From CAYYNP01 sp964472545 (lineage in GTDB: Bacteria > Planctomycetota > Planctomycetia > Pirellulales > Thermoguttaceae), in assembly GCA_964472545.1 (NCBI GenBank), contig CAYYNP010000083.1, positions 1 through 33,043 on the forward strand: 33,043 bases of DNA, read 5' to 3'. The position numbers and the translations under genes are program-made. The notes under the pieces are model-generated. The model was not told the origin of the DNA and ran no database searches. It saw only the letters and a list, made by a program, of their open reading frames with translations. This document shows positions 1-9,378 of this stretch, piece by piece. Every line of letters begins with the position of its first letter. Positions within the stretch are counted from its first letter, which is position 1.

Positions 1-401
1 CCGCCCCCACCCCCTCTCGCCAACATCCAAGACGCAACAACGCAACCGGCTCCCCTTGGCCAGGTTGATTGGGGGTCAGAATAAGCCGACCGTTTTGTGG
101 GCGTCCGGCCATCGGGCGGGCTTTTTGCCAACGTGTGGCGGCCCGGTTTGGCCAATATAAAGCCTGCCCGGCGGTGTGTGCTAAGTCTTTTCAGGAACCC
201 GTGTTATCGGGCTTCAGACGACGCCAGAGAAAGTGCGGCGCGCCGTTCCGGGCCCCCACGCTCCTCAGTGGTTGTCCCTCACTGCGCTTTCGCTTGGAAG
301 AACGTATTATTAGGATATCTCGAAAGCCACCGCTGGAGATGCTCAAGAAGCACATCCAGCGAGTGGAGTAAGGTGCACCAAATTAACTGCATGCGATACC
401 G
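1..401. other. Leader stretch without a supported gene
   Basis: I see no convincing coding sequence here. The open frames lack a good ribosome site and show no recognisable protein. The stretch has an isolated TATAAA at 156-161 and a TATTAT at 305-310 that could be -10 elements for the gene starting at 402, but neither has a -35 partner at proper spacing. Confidence 0.5.
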
Positions 402-1031
402 ATGACCGATGCCTCTACGACCGTGGCCGAGAAGCGGCCAGGATGGATCAAACGCCTCTACCTCTGGGTGTTGCACTGGGCCGACACCCCTTACGGCACC
501 CCCGCGTTGTTTGGCGTTTCGTTTGCCGAGAGCTCCTTCTTCCCGATTCCGCCGGACGTGTTGCAGGTGGCGCTGTCGATCTCCAAGCCGCGGCGTTCGT
601 TCTTCTATGCCTTCATCAGCGGCCTGGGATCGGTGGCCGGAGCGGTACTGGGATGGGTCATTGGCGCTTGTCTTTGGTTTGCCGTGGCCGACTTTGTCTA
701 TGCCTACATCCCCGGCTGCACGCCGGAAAACCTCGAGATCGTCCAAGCGCGCTATCAAGAAAACGCCGCGCTGGCGATCTTCGGCGCAGCCTTCACGGTG
801 ATCCCGTTCAAAGTCTTCACGATTGCCGCCGGAGTTTTCGAGGTCCCGCTATGGGAACTGCTGCTCTACTCCGCCTTGGGCCGTTTCGCCCGGTTCTTTG
901 CCGTGGCAACGTGCATCTACTTCTTCGGCGCGAAGATGAAGGAACTGCTGGAGAAGTACTTCGGACTGATCACGTTCCTGTTCTTCGTGCTGTTGGTGGG
1001 CGGTGTGGTGTTGATCAGGTATCTGTTGTAG
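402..1031 (+). CDS. YqaA-like VTT-domain (DedA/SNARE-associated superfamily) inner-membrane protein
   Basis: This 209-residue protein is hydrophobic, with about four or five membrane segments after a short basic cytoplasmic start (residues 1-20). Residues 40-56 hold the Glu-x4-Pro-x-Pro-x-Asp pattern (E43, P48, P50, D52) of the re-entrant loop in VTT/DedA proteins. Later come a Gly-rich segment near 65-80 and a Phe/Arg-rich segment near 150-160. Members of this superfamily include flippases for undecaprenyl phosphate or phosphatidylethanolamine and proton-dependent transporters; the short YqaA branch is poorly characterised, so no substrate can be named. The ATG at 402 gives the usual family length. 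No Shine-Dalgarno sequence stands out. The gene stands alone, with the lectin gene 300 bases downstream. Confidence 0.85.
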   Translation: MTDASTTVAEKRPGWIKRLYLWVLHWADTPYGTPALFGVSFAESSFFPIPPDVLQVALSISKPRRSFFYAFISGLGSVAGAVLGWVIGACLWFAVADFVYAYIPGCTPENLEIVQARYQENAALAIFGAAFTVIPFKVFTIAAGVFEVPLWELLLYSALGRFARFFAVATCIYFFGAKMKELLEKYFGLITFLFFVLLVGGVVLIRYLL

Positions 1032-1100
1032 GCGCTGCTGGAGGGCCCGTATTCTCCTTCCCCCCACCAGGGCCATTTTGCGAAGTAGCCTAGAATCTGC

Positions 1101-1130
1101 TTGACTTGGCCCTCGGCGCAAGAACATACT
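1101..1130 (+). promoter_or_regulatory. Candidate sigma-70 promoter for the lectin gene
   Basis: TTGACT at 1101-1106 and CATACT at 1125-1130 are separated by 18 bases. This would start a transcript near 1137 with a leader of about 195 bases that includes both palindromes at 1208-1262. The -35 is 5/6 and the -10 is 4/6, so it is only a candidate. Confidence 0.3.
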
Positions 1131-1207
1131 GGCGGGTGACACCTAGAGAAGAACAGGCATTCTCACCCCAAAACGGCGGCAGCGACTACGCATCCCGGTC
1201 TGATTTT

Positions 1208-1262
1208 GGTCACGCGGTGACCGTTCTAGGGATGCAGTCTAACGACACTCACCTGCGGTGAG
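1208..1262 (+). repeat. Pair of 15-base perfect inverted repeats upstream of the lectin gene
   Basis: GGTCAC-GCG-GTGACC lies at 1208-1222 and CTCACC-TGC-GGTGAG at 1248-1262. Both have 6-base arms, 3-base loops and a similar core (CAC..GCGGTGA). Their first bases are 40 bases apart and they lie 71-125 bases before the lectin start codon. They could be tandem operator sites or two small RNA hairpins in the leader. Apart from these and the candidate promoter, the 301-base gap 1032-1332 holds nothing I recognise. Confidence 0.55.
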
Positions 1263-1332
1263 ATTTTCCCGAGTCTGGCCGTGGAGAGAATCCGTCTATC
1301 CATAACCACCTAACCTGATAGAGGCTGTTAAG

Positions 1333-2373
1333 ATGTTCCGTTCGACCGGTTCCCCAGCGGCGTTGGTTGGCTTCGCAAAGGTCAAAACCGTAAAACGCAT
1401 TGCTTTGTCGTTTGCGGTCGCCCTTGCCTTCTTCAACTCCACTTCTGTGTCGGCGCAGGCCGGATACCTAACGGACTGGATCGAATACAACGGACATGAG
1501 TACCGCATGACCGATCCTATGAACTGGGCTGCCGCAGAGTTCCTCGCGCAAGAGAACAACGCACATTTGGTTGCGATCAACGACGCGGCCGAGTTGACGT
1601 GGGTCTACAACACGTTCGCGACGATCGCGCCTGACCTGCGAAACGGCGTATGGATCGGCCTCTGGGACGGCCAGCAGGAAGGGACGTTCCGCTGGTCGAA
1701 CGGCGAGTCGGTGACACACACGAACTGGCTTGCGAATCAGCCAAACGACGGCGGGGGCCAAGACTTCGTGACCATGGCAGGTCCTGAAGTTTCGCCGGCC
1801 AAATGGAACGACGTTCCCGGTGCTGGGGAATTTGCCGGCGTCATGGAACGGCCTCTAGTCGGGGCCGATCCCGGCCCAGTCAACCTGGACGCCTGGCTGA
1901 CCGATTGGATCCAACACAACGGCCACGAATACCGCATGACGGGGTCGATGAATTGGACGGCCGCAGAAATGCAGGCGCGGGCGGCTGGAGCCCACCTGGT
2001 TGCGGTCAACGATGCAGCGGAGAGTGCCTGGCTATACGACACTTTCGTGTCCGTTTCGCCAGATCAGACCTATGGCGCATGGATCGGCCTGTGGGACGGT
2101 CAGAAGGAAGGGACGTTTCGCTGGTCGAACGGAGATCCGGTAACATTTACCAACTGGTGGGCGAATCAGCCAAACAATGACGGCTGGGGCCAAGACTTCG
2201 TCAACATGGCAGGTCCTGCCGTTGCGCCGGCCACATGGAACGACGTTCCCGGTGTTCGCGCGGTACCGGGCATTGCCGAGCGGGTCTTTATCCCCGAACC
2301 CTCAACTCTCCTGCTGCTGGGCGTGGGCGCCGTAGGGCTGCTGGCTTTCCGTCGGCGAAGCCGACGCACATAG
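1333..2373 (+). CDS. Tandem C-type-lectin-like protein with PEP-CTERM sorting signal
   Basis: 346 residues. A signal peptide spans about 17-43 (basic KTVKR, hydrophobic core, Ala-x-Ala). Two C-type-lectin-like domains follow, at about 46-175 and 189-319. Each has the WIGLWDG core, a FRWSNG strand, a QPN sugar/Ca-site-like motif (136-138, 279-281) and a WND motif (159-161, 302-304). The domains are also very similar at DNA level, so this is a recent internal duplication. The tail is a textbook PEP-CTERM: PEPST at 321-325, a hydrophobic helix and an Arg-rich end. Such tails send proteins to exosortase for cell-envelope or extracellular-matrix sorting. The protein has no cysteine, although animal lectin domains rely on disulfides. 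GAGG at 1321-1324 supports the ATG. The ligand is unknown. Confidence 0.88.
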   Translation: MFRSTGSPAALVGFAKVKTVKRIALSFAVALAFFNSTSVSAQAGYLTDWIEYNGHEYRMTDPMNWAAAEFLAQENNAHLVAINDAAELTWVYNTFATIAPDLRNGVWIGLWDGQQEGTFRWSNGESVTHTNWLANQPNDGGGQDFVTMAGPEVSPAKWNDVPGAGEFAGVMERPLVGADPGPVNLDAWLTDWIQHNGHEYRMTGSMNWTAAEMQARAAGAHLVAVNDAAESAWLYDTFVSVSPDQTYGAWIGLWDGQKEGTFRWSNGDPVTFTNWWANQPNNDGWGQDFVNMAGPAVAPATWNDVPGVRAVPGIAERVFIPEPSTLLLLGVGAVGLLAFRRRSRRT

Positions 2374-2491
2374 CGAGTGAGGGTGTCGGCCGCCGAACAC
2401 GGCACGAACGAAACGCGAAAAACCGCTTGCTGCTCGCGACATCTCGGGAAATCAAAGGCGGCCCTCAGGGGGCATGGCAGTTTGCGTGCGA

Positions 2492-2866
2492 TTAGGTATC
2501 TGGTGTTGGCTCCGGCCTGGGGCCGTCCTCTGGAGTAACGTCCTCGCGGCGACCGTCGGCTCGGTGCGTTTCGGCCCGTTTCTGCTTGAACTTCCCCAAA
2601 ACGACCAGCGTTTCCGCGGCTTCGCCGACGACGATTATCGCCAACGCCCACGGCGCATATTGGCGAGCAAGCTTTGCAACCGTCAGTGTCGGCGGCAACG
2701 CCCAATAGCAGACGGCCAGCATCACCAGCACCGCCAAGAACAGGCCGACCTGCGCGAGCAAGTAACCGCGCTGGGTCATCGAGAACAGCCCATAGACCTT
2801 CATCCGAACCGGCTCGTCAGTGGTTCCTTCATCGGGCACATGCGTTGTGGGCGGGAGTTCGCTCAT
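2492..2866 (-). CDS. Small two-helix membrane protein coupled to the phosphoesterase
   Basis: 124 residues. A polar N-terminus of about 30 residues is followed by two hydrophobic helices (about 35-57 and 68-85), then a charged Lys/Arg/Glu- and Pro-rich tail. I do not recognise a family. The start chosen is the ATG at 2866-2864, which overlaps the stop of the phosphoesterase gene as ATGA, with AGGAGA in front. A longer reading from 2989 would be embedded in the phosphoesterase frame and is unlikely. The 4-base overlap implies translational coupling and possibly a physical partnership with the membrane-anchored phosphoesterase. Its 3' end faces the convergent lectin gene across 118 bases. Confidence 0.7.
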   Translation of the reverse strand: MSELPPTTHVPDEGTTDEPVRMKVYGLFSMTQRGYLLAQVGLFLAVLVMLAVCYWALPPTLTVAKLARQYAPWALAIIVVGEAAETLVVLGKFKQKRAETHRADGRREDVTPEDGPRPEPTPDT

Positions 2867-4101
2867 GGCTTCTCCTGAAGCGGTTGTCGGCTGTTCGAGG
2901 GTAGCCCCGCCGACGCGCTCACGGCGTCGCCGGGCACGCCCGGTCGTTGCGGGGCACACAACACCAGTCTCGCCATCTCCGGCGGGCAATTCAACCGCAC
3001 GGGCAATTCACCTGAGACGCCGCGGGTAACGTGCATGATCGTCGGCGGGGCGGAAAAGAGGCCGCAAGCGTAGCGTACGCCCTCGGCACTGGGGGCGAAG
3101 ATCGGCCCGATCAGCGGCAGGCGAATCTGGCCGCCGTGGGTGTGGCCGGCCAGCAGCAGGTCGGCGTCGTGGGCCTGGGCCCAGGCGAGTTGGTCGGGGC
3201 TATGCGAAAGGACGATCCGCAGCGGCCCGCCGCCGGGCGTGCGCGGCGGGCAATCGGCCATATCGGCCGCCGGTGCGATCCACGGAAGCTCGTTGCCCGC
3301 CAAGATCAGCGGCTGGCGGCGAATCTCCCGCTGCACCCAGCGCCCGCCCAGATCGACCAGGCCGCAATCCGCGAGCGTCTTCCGCAGCCGGTCCGTATTG
3401 ATGCGCAGGTCGTGGTTGCCCAAGACGAAGTAGACGCCGTGTCGGGCGCGGAGTTTGCCCAGCGTGTCGGGAATCCAGTCGATGTAGCGCGACTCGTCGA
3501 CCAGGTCGCCGGTGATCGCCACCAGATCGGGCTCCACCAGATTGCTGCGGCGAACGACCTCTTCGAAATAGGCCTTGGCCACCCGGCCGGTGAAGTGGAA
3601 GTCGGAGACGTGTACCAACGAAAGGCCGTCCAAGGCCGCCGGCAGCCGGGGCACCTCGATCGCCCGTTCGGTCAGGTCGAGATGCAGGATCTGGTTGCCC
3701 GGCAGCCGCACGAGGTAGTGCTGGGCATGCTCTTGCGACGCGTCGGAACCGAGTTTGACCAGCCGTGTTCGATGTGCATGCAAGACGCCCGAGCGACGCT
3801 GCACGGCGGTGCGCCACAGCCACCACGCGACGCTCAGGCCGGCGGCGATCCAACACGTGGCCAGATACGGCATCGCGAAGCCGGGAACCGCCGGGCGCTG
3901 CAAGCGGCCGGCCTGGTCGAAACCCTCGGCCCAAAGCAACCAGCCCGTGCCCACGGGAATCAGAACCAGGCAGGTGAAGCAGGTCAGCGTGAGCAGATGC
4001 GAGGCGAACGGGGGCATCGCCGTGGAGTGGATCCGATTGACCAGCGCCACCCAGAGAAACGCGTGTCCGACCAATGCTGCCAGCAAGAGAATCAGGTCCA
4101 C
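2863..4101 (-). CDS. Membrane-anchored calcineurin-like metallophosphoesterase
   Basis: 412 residues with a GTG start. The N-terminus carries about three membrane helices (5-25, 33-57, 78-97). The catalytic domain (about 158-370) shows the complete two-metal site: D167-x-H169, GD199, GN229H230D, H300 and GH320-x-H322. This is the pattern of the YaeI/YkuE-type phosphoesterases, of which YaeI acts in lipid A or phospholipid-related phosphate ester hydrolysis; the substrate here is not predictable. The order of membrane part then catalytic domain fits the YkuE/YaeI group. The short last stretch is Ser/Pro-rich. The gene overlaps the downstream small membrane gene by 4 bases, and the sigma-54 regulator lies 95 bases upstream on the same strand. 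Confidence 0.88.
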   Translation of the reverse strand: MDLILLLAALVGHAFLWVALVNRIHSTAMPPFASHLLTLTCFTCLVLIPVGTGWLLWAEGFDQAGRLQRPAVPGFAMPYLATCWIAAGLSVAWWLWRTAVQRRSGVLHAHRTRLVKLGSDASQEHAQHYLVRLPGNQILHLDLTERAIEVPRLPAALDGLSLVHVSDFHFTGRVAKAYFEEVVRRSNLVEPDLVAITGDLVDESRYIDWIPDTLGKLRARHGVYFVLGNHDLRINTDRLRKTLADCGLVDLGGRWVQREIRRQPLILAGNELPWIAPAADMADCPPRTPGGGPLRIVLSHSPDQLAWAQAHDADLLLAGHTHGGQIRLPLIGPIFAPSAEGVRYACGLFSAPPTIMHVTRGVSGELPVRLNCPPEMARLVLCAPQRPGVPGDAVSASAGLPSNSRQPLQEKP

Positions 4102-4140
4102 CGCAAGAGCGTCCTAGTACTCAGTAACGATGAGATTGAC

Positions 4141-4169
4141 GGGTGGCTGCGCTCGACCCCAGCCACCCC
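4141..4169 (-). repeat. Dispersed palindromic element, copy A (short form)
   Basis: Perfect 9-base arms GGGTGGCTG (4141-4149) and CAGCCACCC (4160-4168) enclose a 10-base loop. On the minus strand, 4169-4150 reads GGGGTGGCTGGGGTCGAGCG, which differs by two bases from the heads of the copies at 10676 and 12152. It lies 28 bases after the stop of the sigma-54 regulator, so its hairpin may also act in 3'-end formation. Confidence 0.65.
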
Positions 4170-4196
4170 ACCAAACAGTTGGCTTGTTGCGGAGCA

Positions 4197-5606
<1,410 letters not shown>

Positions 5607-5647
5607 GCGGGCGATGATACACGATCAAACGCCCCGGGGCTATACCA

Positions 5648-5663
5648 CCCTCATAAATGAGGG
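5648..5663. repeat. 16-base inverted repeat in the divergent region
   Basis: CCCTCAT-AA-ATGAGGG is a perfect 7-base-arm inverted repeat. It lies between the sigma-54 regulator start (5606) and the Uma2 start (5833), next to another palindrome GCCCCGGGGC at 5631-5640. The position suits an operator for the regulator gene. No protein can be assigned. Confidence 0.45.
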
Positions 5664-5737
5664 GCTTCAGAGAGAGCCGTGGCTGACCCAGTCATTCTGT
5701 CGGTCATACGGGTGGCTTTCTGATGCTCAGATGCCGA

Positions 5738-5766
5738 TTCTCCCCTTTCGACTGGCCGACTATAAT
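5738..5766 (+). promoter_or_regulatory. Candidate promoter for the Uma2 gene
   Basis: TATAAT at 5761-5766 is a perfect -10 element. The -35 position at 17 bases (TTCTCC, 5738-5743) is poor. The transcript would begin near 5773 with a leader of about 60 bases that can fold a small GGGGC/GCCCC hairpin (5780-5796). Confidence 0.4.
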
Positions 5767-5832
5767 ATAGCAGGCGGGTGGGGCGCGGGCTGCCCCTTGT
5801 CGCTCGTCGAGAAGAAGATGGAGGTAAACGTC

Positions 5833-6471
5833 ATGGCCATCGGAACAACCCAAACCGCCGGGCAAGTTGTGCTCTACAATGTTCCGTGGTCGACCTACGA
5901 GACCCTATTGGCCGACCTCGACCTTCCGGGAACTCGGCTGACCTACGATCGGGGGAGTTTGGAGATCATGTCACCGTCTGAGGAACACGAACGATTCAAG
6001 GGGCTGATCGGAAGAATGATCGAGACGATGACCGAAGAGTTGGGGATTGCGATCCGCAGCGCCGGTTCGACGACCTGGAAGCGTGAGGCGCTTCAAAAAG
6101 GCCTTGAGCCGGACGAGTGCTATTATGTTTCCAACGAATCTCGGGTGCGCGGTCAGAAGACCATCGATCTGGCGGTTGACCCTCCGCCGGACCTGGTGAT
6201 CGAAGTCGAGGTCACCCGTGGCACGATTGATAAGATGCCGATCTATGCCACGTTGGGCGTGCCCGAGGTGTGGCGATACGACGGGAAGACCTTCTTCATC
6301 GACGTACTCGAGGCGGACGGCAGTTACGCTCGGGTCTCCCAAAGCGCTGCGTTTCCGTTTCTGCCCATGGCTGAACTCGAAGCGTTTCTCGATCGTCGCG
6401 ACACGACGGACGATACGAGTTGGATTCGCTCGTTTCGGAAGTGGGTGGGTGAGACGTTTGGTGGGAAATGA
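5833..6471 (+). CDS. Uma2-family (DUF820) putative PD-(D/E)XK nuclease-fold protein
   Basis: 212 residues. The early strand 'LTYDRGSLEIMSPS' and the later 'PDLVIEVEVTR' are the hallmarks of Uma2 proteins; the Pro-Asp and Glu-x-Glu supply the predicted metal-binding acids of a PD-(D/E)XK fold. A helix with a Lys follows, then 'GVPEVWRYD', also typical. Uma2 genes are abundant in planctomycetes and cyanobacteria and have no proven function. The chosen ATG at 5833 has GGAGG at 5820-5824, eight bases ahead. An upstream in-frame ATG at 5818 overlaps that ribosome site and is less likely. The gene appears monocistronic. Confidence 0.88.
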   Translation: MAIGTTQTAGQVVLYNVPWSTYETLLADLDLPGTRLTYDRGSLEIMSPSEEHERFKGLIGRMIETMTEELGIAIRSAGSTTWKREALQKGLEPDECYYVSNESRVRGQKTIDLAVDPPPDLVIEVEVTRGTIDKMPIYATLGVPEVWRYDGKTFFIDVLEADGSYARVSQSAAFPFLPMAELEAFLDRRDTTDDTSWIRSFRKWVGETFGGK

Positions 6472-6501
6472 TCGGCCGCATCGGAGGCGTGTGGCAGGCG
6501 G

Positions 6502-6531
6502 TTGGCGTTTACTTGCATGCGGCGGTAGAAT
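6502..6531 (+). promoter_or_regulatory. Candidate promoter for the TPR-like gene
   Basis: TTGGCG (6502-6507) and TAGAAT (6526-6531) are separated by 18 bases. The -10 is 5/6 and the -35 is 4/6. It lies about 95 bases before the start at 6627 in the gap after Uma2. Confidence 0.35.
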
Positions 6532-6626
6532 ACGCTGGAAGTAGGGTCACGCGGCTCGGGAACATCTCCCGCCGTTCCGTTGCCGCCACCCCGTTCTCGC
6601 TGGCGCACCGTCGAAAGGACCGCTGA

Positions 6627-9248
6627 ATGTCGTGGCAAATCGCCGCCATCCCGCTGTTGTTGCTCGGGTCGGATGCCGCCTCGGCGCCGAGCGAGCCGAC
6701 GCTGCCGGAGATCACCCGGGCCGTCGAACAACTCGGCGACGACGATTTCGCCGTACGTCAGAAGGCCTCGCGGTTCCTTTGGCAGGCCGGCGAAGCGGCC
6801 GAGCCGGCGTTGGCGGCCGTGGCCAATCACGCCGACGCCGAAGTGGCCTCCAGAGCGCGGCGTATCCTCCAGAACTTCCGCTACGGCATCTACCCCGACA
6901 CGTCCGAGGACGTCGTGCAGTTGATCGCCCAGTTTCGTTTCGGCACGCGCGACACGAAGCTGGCGGCGTTGAATCAGTTGATGAGCGCAGCCGAGGTCTC
7001 GACGTTGCTGAAGCTGCTGAAGTCAGTAAGGGACAGCACGTTGCGGCAGCATCTGGTCGCCGGGCTGGCCAACAACATCGACGACAAAGCTGGAGGGCTG
7101 TTCTTAAGCGGCGAGTTCGACGAAGCCGAGAAGTTTCTGCAAATCGCCGCCGCCGGCGAATCGGGCATGCGGAACTACGCCGCCTTCTTGTTGCTGCGCG
7201 GCGGACTGGATGCGAAGATCGACGGACTTTCCAAGTCGGTGGCGATCGGGAGCGAGAGCCTCGACGCTCAACTATTAACCTACATGCTCCGCGCCCGCGG
7301 CGACCTGGCGGCGGCTCGGGCGGCGGCCGAGACGTCGGGCAACGCCGAGCTTCTCGAAGGCGTTCTCTTCGAGGCGGGCGATTGGCCACGGCTGGCCGAG
7401 ATGTACGACAAGCTCAGCCGCGGCACCGACGGCAAGCTCTCCGGCGGGATCGTCCACCTGGGCTTCACCGCCGCCTTCCATCGCCTGGCCCGCAACACCG
7501 GGAAGTTCGAGGAATCGGTGACGGCCATCAAGAACCTCGCCGTGCAGAAGCCCAACAAGCTCTGGTACTGCGCCGAGGCGTTACTGATCAACGAACGAGT
7601 CCCCGACGCGGTCGATCTGGTGGCAGCGGAGCGCCCGCTGGCCGCCTTGGAGGTCTTCTGTCTTCAGGGCCGTTATCGAGACGCGCTGAAGTTGGCCGGC
7701 GTCGACGATCCGCAAGGCCCGTACTCGCCCTGGTTTCCCCAGCCGGCGGACAACCCGGCCGACCAAATGCAGTGGCGCAGCAAGCGATTCGCCATCGGGC
7801 GCGAAGTGGCCTCGCGGCTGTATCGACTCGGTGAGAAGCAACGGGCACTCGACCTGTTCGCGGAACTCGCCGCCGCGGCCGAGAACGAACAGCATCTGAA
7901 GCTGCGTGCCGTTTGCATCTCGGAGCACGCCCTGGGGCTGAAAGAACAGGCCTTCGAACACGCGGCCGGCGTATTGACGAAGGACCGCGAACGATGGAAC
8001 ACCTCGGCCCTTTGGGTGCTCTTCCCGGAGCATCACGAAACGGCGGACATCTGGTGGGCGTTTCTTTGCCAGAAGCATCCCGGCGAACCTCGCGACCAGA
8101 CGCTCGTCCGGTTGCGTGCGCTGCTCACCCCGGCCGACGCCCCGGACGACCGCTGGTTGGCCCTGCTGGCCGAGGCGGAGAACACGTTGGCACAATACGA
8201 GCCCCACGTGCGGGCGAAGTGGCACGCCGCGTTGGCCGATACGTGCCTGATTCAGAAGCGGCCGCAGTTGGCGCGCGGGCAGCTCGAGAAGGCCGTCGCA
8301 GCCAAGGCCACGCCCGAGTTGCTGATGCACTTGGGCGACCTGGCGGCCGACCGGCGACAATGGCTCGCCGCGGCCGACCTTTACGGCCGGGCCTGGGACG
8401 CCGGCGAACGGAAGAAGCCAACGCCGTTGTGGCTCAAAGGCCGGGCCCTCGTCCGGGCCGGTCAGCAGGACGCGGGCAGCCACCTGATCGAAATCGCCCG
8501 GATGATGCCGCTGGGTAACGCGCAGACGCGGCTCGAGTTGGCCACCGAATTGGCGGCCCGCGGGCTGAACGACGAGGCGGCCCGGCAGTGGGAGTTGATC
8601 GTCCGCACCGGGGAGTTCCAATCGGCCGCCGTAAGCCGGGCTGCCGCCATGCTGGCTACCAGGTACGCCGACGACCAGCCCGATTTGGCGGCACGGTACT
8701 ACCAGTGGCCGCTGCTGAGGTGCCTGCGGACCAGCAGCGCGGCTTCCGGCGTCGAGAGCCATCTGCGGCAGGCGTTCGCGATACATGTGGCCCGCTCGCG
8801 CACGCTGCTGGCCGCAGCAAAGACCGACGAAGCGCTCGAGGAGATCGAATCGGCCCGCTCGTTGATTCCCGGGTCGGTCGAATTGGCGGTGGCCGTGGTG
8901 CCGCAACTCGACGAAGCCGGATTGAAGCCGGCGGCCGACGGTCTGTTTGCCAAGGAGTACGCCGTCAACGAGCGGGTCTGCCGCGATTTTCCCAACAGCG
9001 CCCGCCACCACTGCCGGTTGGCGTGCTTGTCGGCCCGGTGTGGCCGCCGGCTGGACGCTGGTCTTGCGCACGGCCAGCGTGCCGCGGCGCTCGAGCCGGG
9101 CGATCCGGTCACCCTCGATGCGATGGCCGAGATCCACTTTCGCCTCGGCGACCGGCCCAAGGCAATCGAACTGGCGCAGCGCTGTGTCGAGTTGGCCCCT
9201 GAAGCGGAACGCTACCGCCGACAGCTTGCACGGTTTCAAGAGCGCTGA
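6627..9248 (+). CDS. Large exported alpha-solenoid (HEAT/TPR-like) protein
   Basis: 873 residues. A short hydrophobic start (about 1-20) looks like a signal peptide. Residues about 25-85 resemble a HEAT-like pair ('GDDDFAVRQKASRFLWQAG'), a module common in planctomycete proteins. Most of the rest is Ala/Leu/Arg-rich helical repeat. The clearest TPR units are at the C-terminus (about 810-870), where Leu/Ala spacing and 'FRLGDRPKAIELAQRCVELAP' fit the consensus. The protein is probably a scaffold for protein contacts in the envelope; no catalytic motif is visible. AAAGGA at 6614-6619 precedes the ATG by seven bases. The PQQ-type gene follows after 130 bases with its own candidate promoter. Confidence 0.8.
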   Translation: MSWQIAAIPLLLLGSDAASAPSEPTLPEITRAVEQLGDDDFAVRQKASRFLWQAGEAAEPALAAVANHADAEVASRARRILQNFRYGIYPDTSEDVVQLIAQFRFGTRDTKLAALNQLMSAAEVSTLLKLLKSVRDSTLRQHLVAGLANNIDDKAGGLFLSGEFDEAEKFLQIAAAGESGMRNYAAFLLLRGGLDAKIDGLSKSVAIGSESLDAQLLTYMLRARGDLAAARAAAETSGNAELLEGVLFEAGDWPRLAEMYDKLSRGTDGKLSGGIVHLGFTAAFHRLARNTGKFEESVTAIKNLAVQKPNKLWYCAEALLINERVPDAVDLVAAERPLAALEVFCLQGRYRDALKLAGVDDPQGPYSPWFPQPADNPADQMQWRSKRFAIGREVASRLYRLGEKQRALDLFAELAAAAENEQHLKLRAVCISEHALGLKEQAFEHAAGVLTKDRERWNTSALWVLFPEHHETADIWWAFLCQKHPGEPRDQTLVRLRALLTPADAPDDRWLALLAEAENTLAQYEPHVRAKWHAALADTCLIQKRPQLARGQLEKAVAAKATPELLMHLGDLAADRRQWLAAADLYGRAWDAGERKKPTPLWLKGRALVRAGQQDAGSHLIEIARMMPLGNAQTRLELATELAARGLNDEAARQWELIVRTGEFQSAAVSRAAAMLATRYADDQPDLAARYYQWPLLRCLRTSSAASGVESHLRQAFAIHVARSRTLLAAAKTDEALEEIESARSLIPGSVELAVAVVPQLDEAGLKPAADGLFAKEYAVNERVCRDFPNSARHHCRLACLSARCGRRLDAGLAHGQRAAALEPGDPVTLDAMAEIHFRLGDRPKAIELAQRCVELAPEAERYRRQLARFQER

Positions 9249-9283
9249 CACGGCGTGCTTTGCGTCAGCGAGTCTGCCGCGGC

Positions 9284-9312
9284 TTGCCTTCTTGCCGTCG
9301 GGCAACTACACT
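9284..9312 (+). promoter_or_regulatory. Candidate promoter for the PQQ-repeat gene
   Basis: TTGCCT (9284-9289) and TACACT (9307-9312) are spaced by 17 bases, each matching 4 of 6. They lie in the gap after the TPR-like gene and about 67 bases before the start at 9379. Confidence 0.35.
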
Positions 9313-9378
9313 GTGAAATCCTCTACTTTCCCGCCAGTTTCTTCCCCCGAACCATCCTCAACCGTGGAGAATTGCAGC

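Noticed and set aside
5672..5720. Fourth copy of the palindromic repeat
   Set aside because: It has two GTGGCT words but neither the 20-base head nor matching arms, so the likeness is not enough.
7581..9305. Open frame of 574 codons opposite the TPR-like gene
   Set aside because: Shadow frame without signal, domain or ribosome site; the plus-strand protein has a ribosome site and repeat structure.
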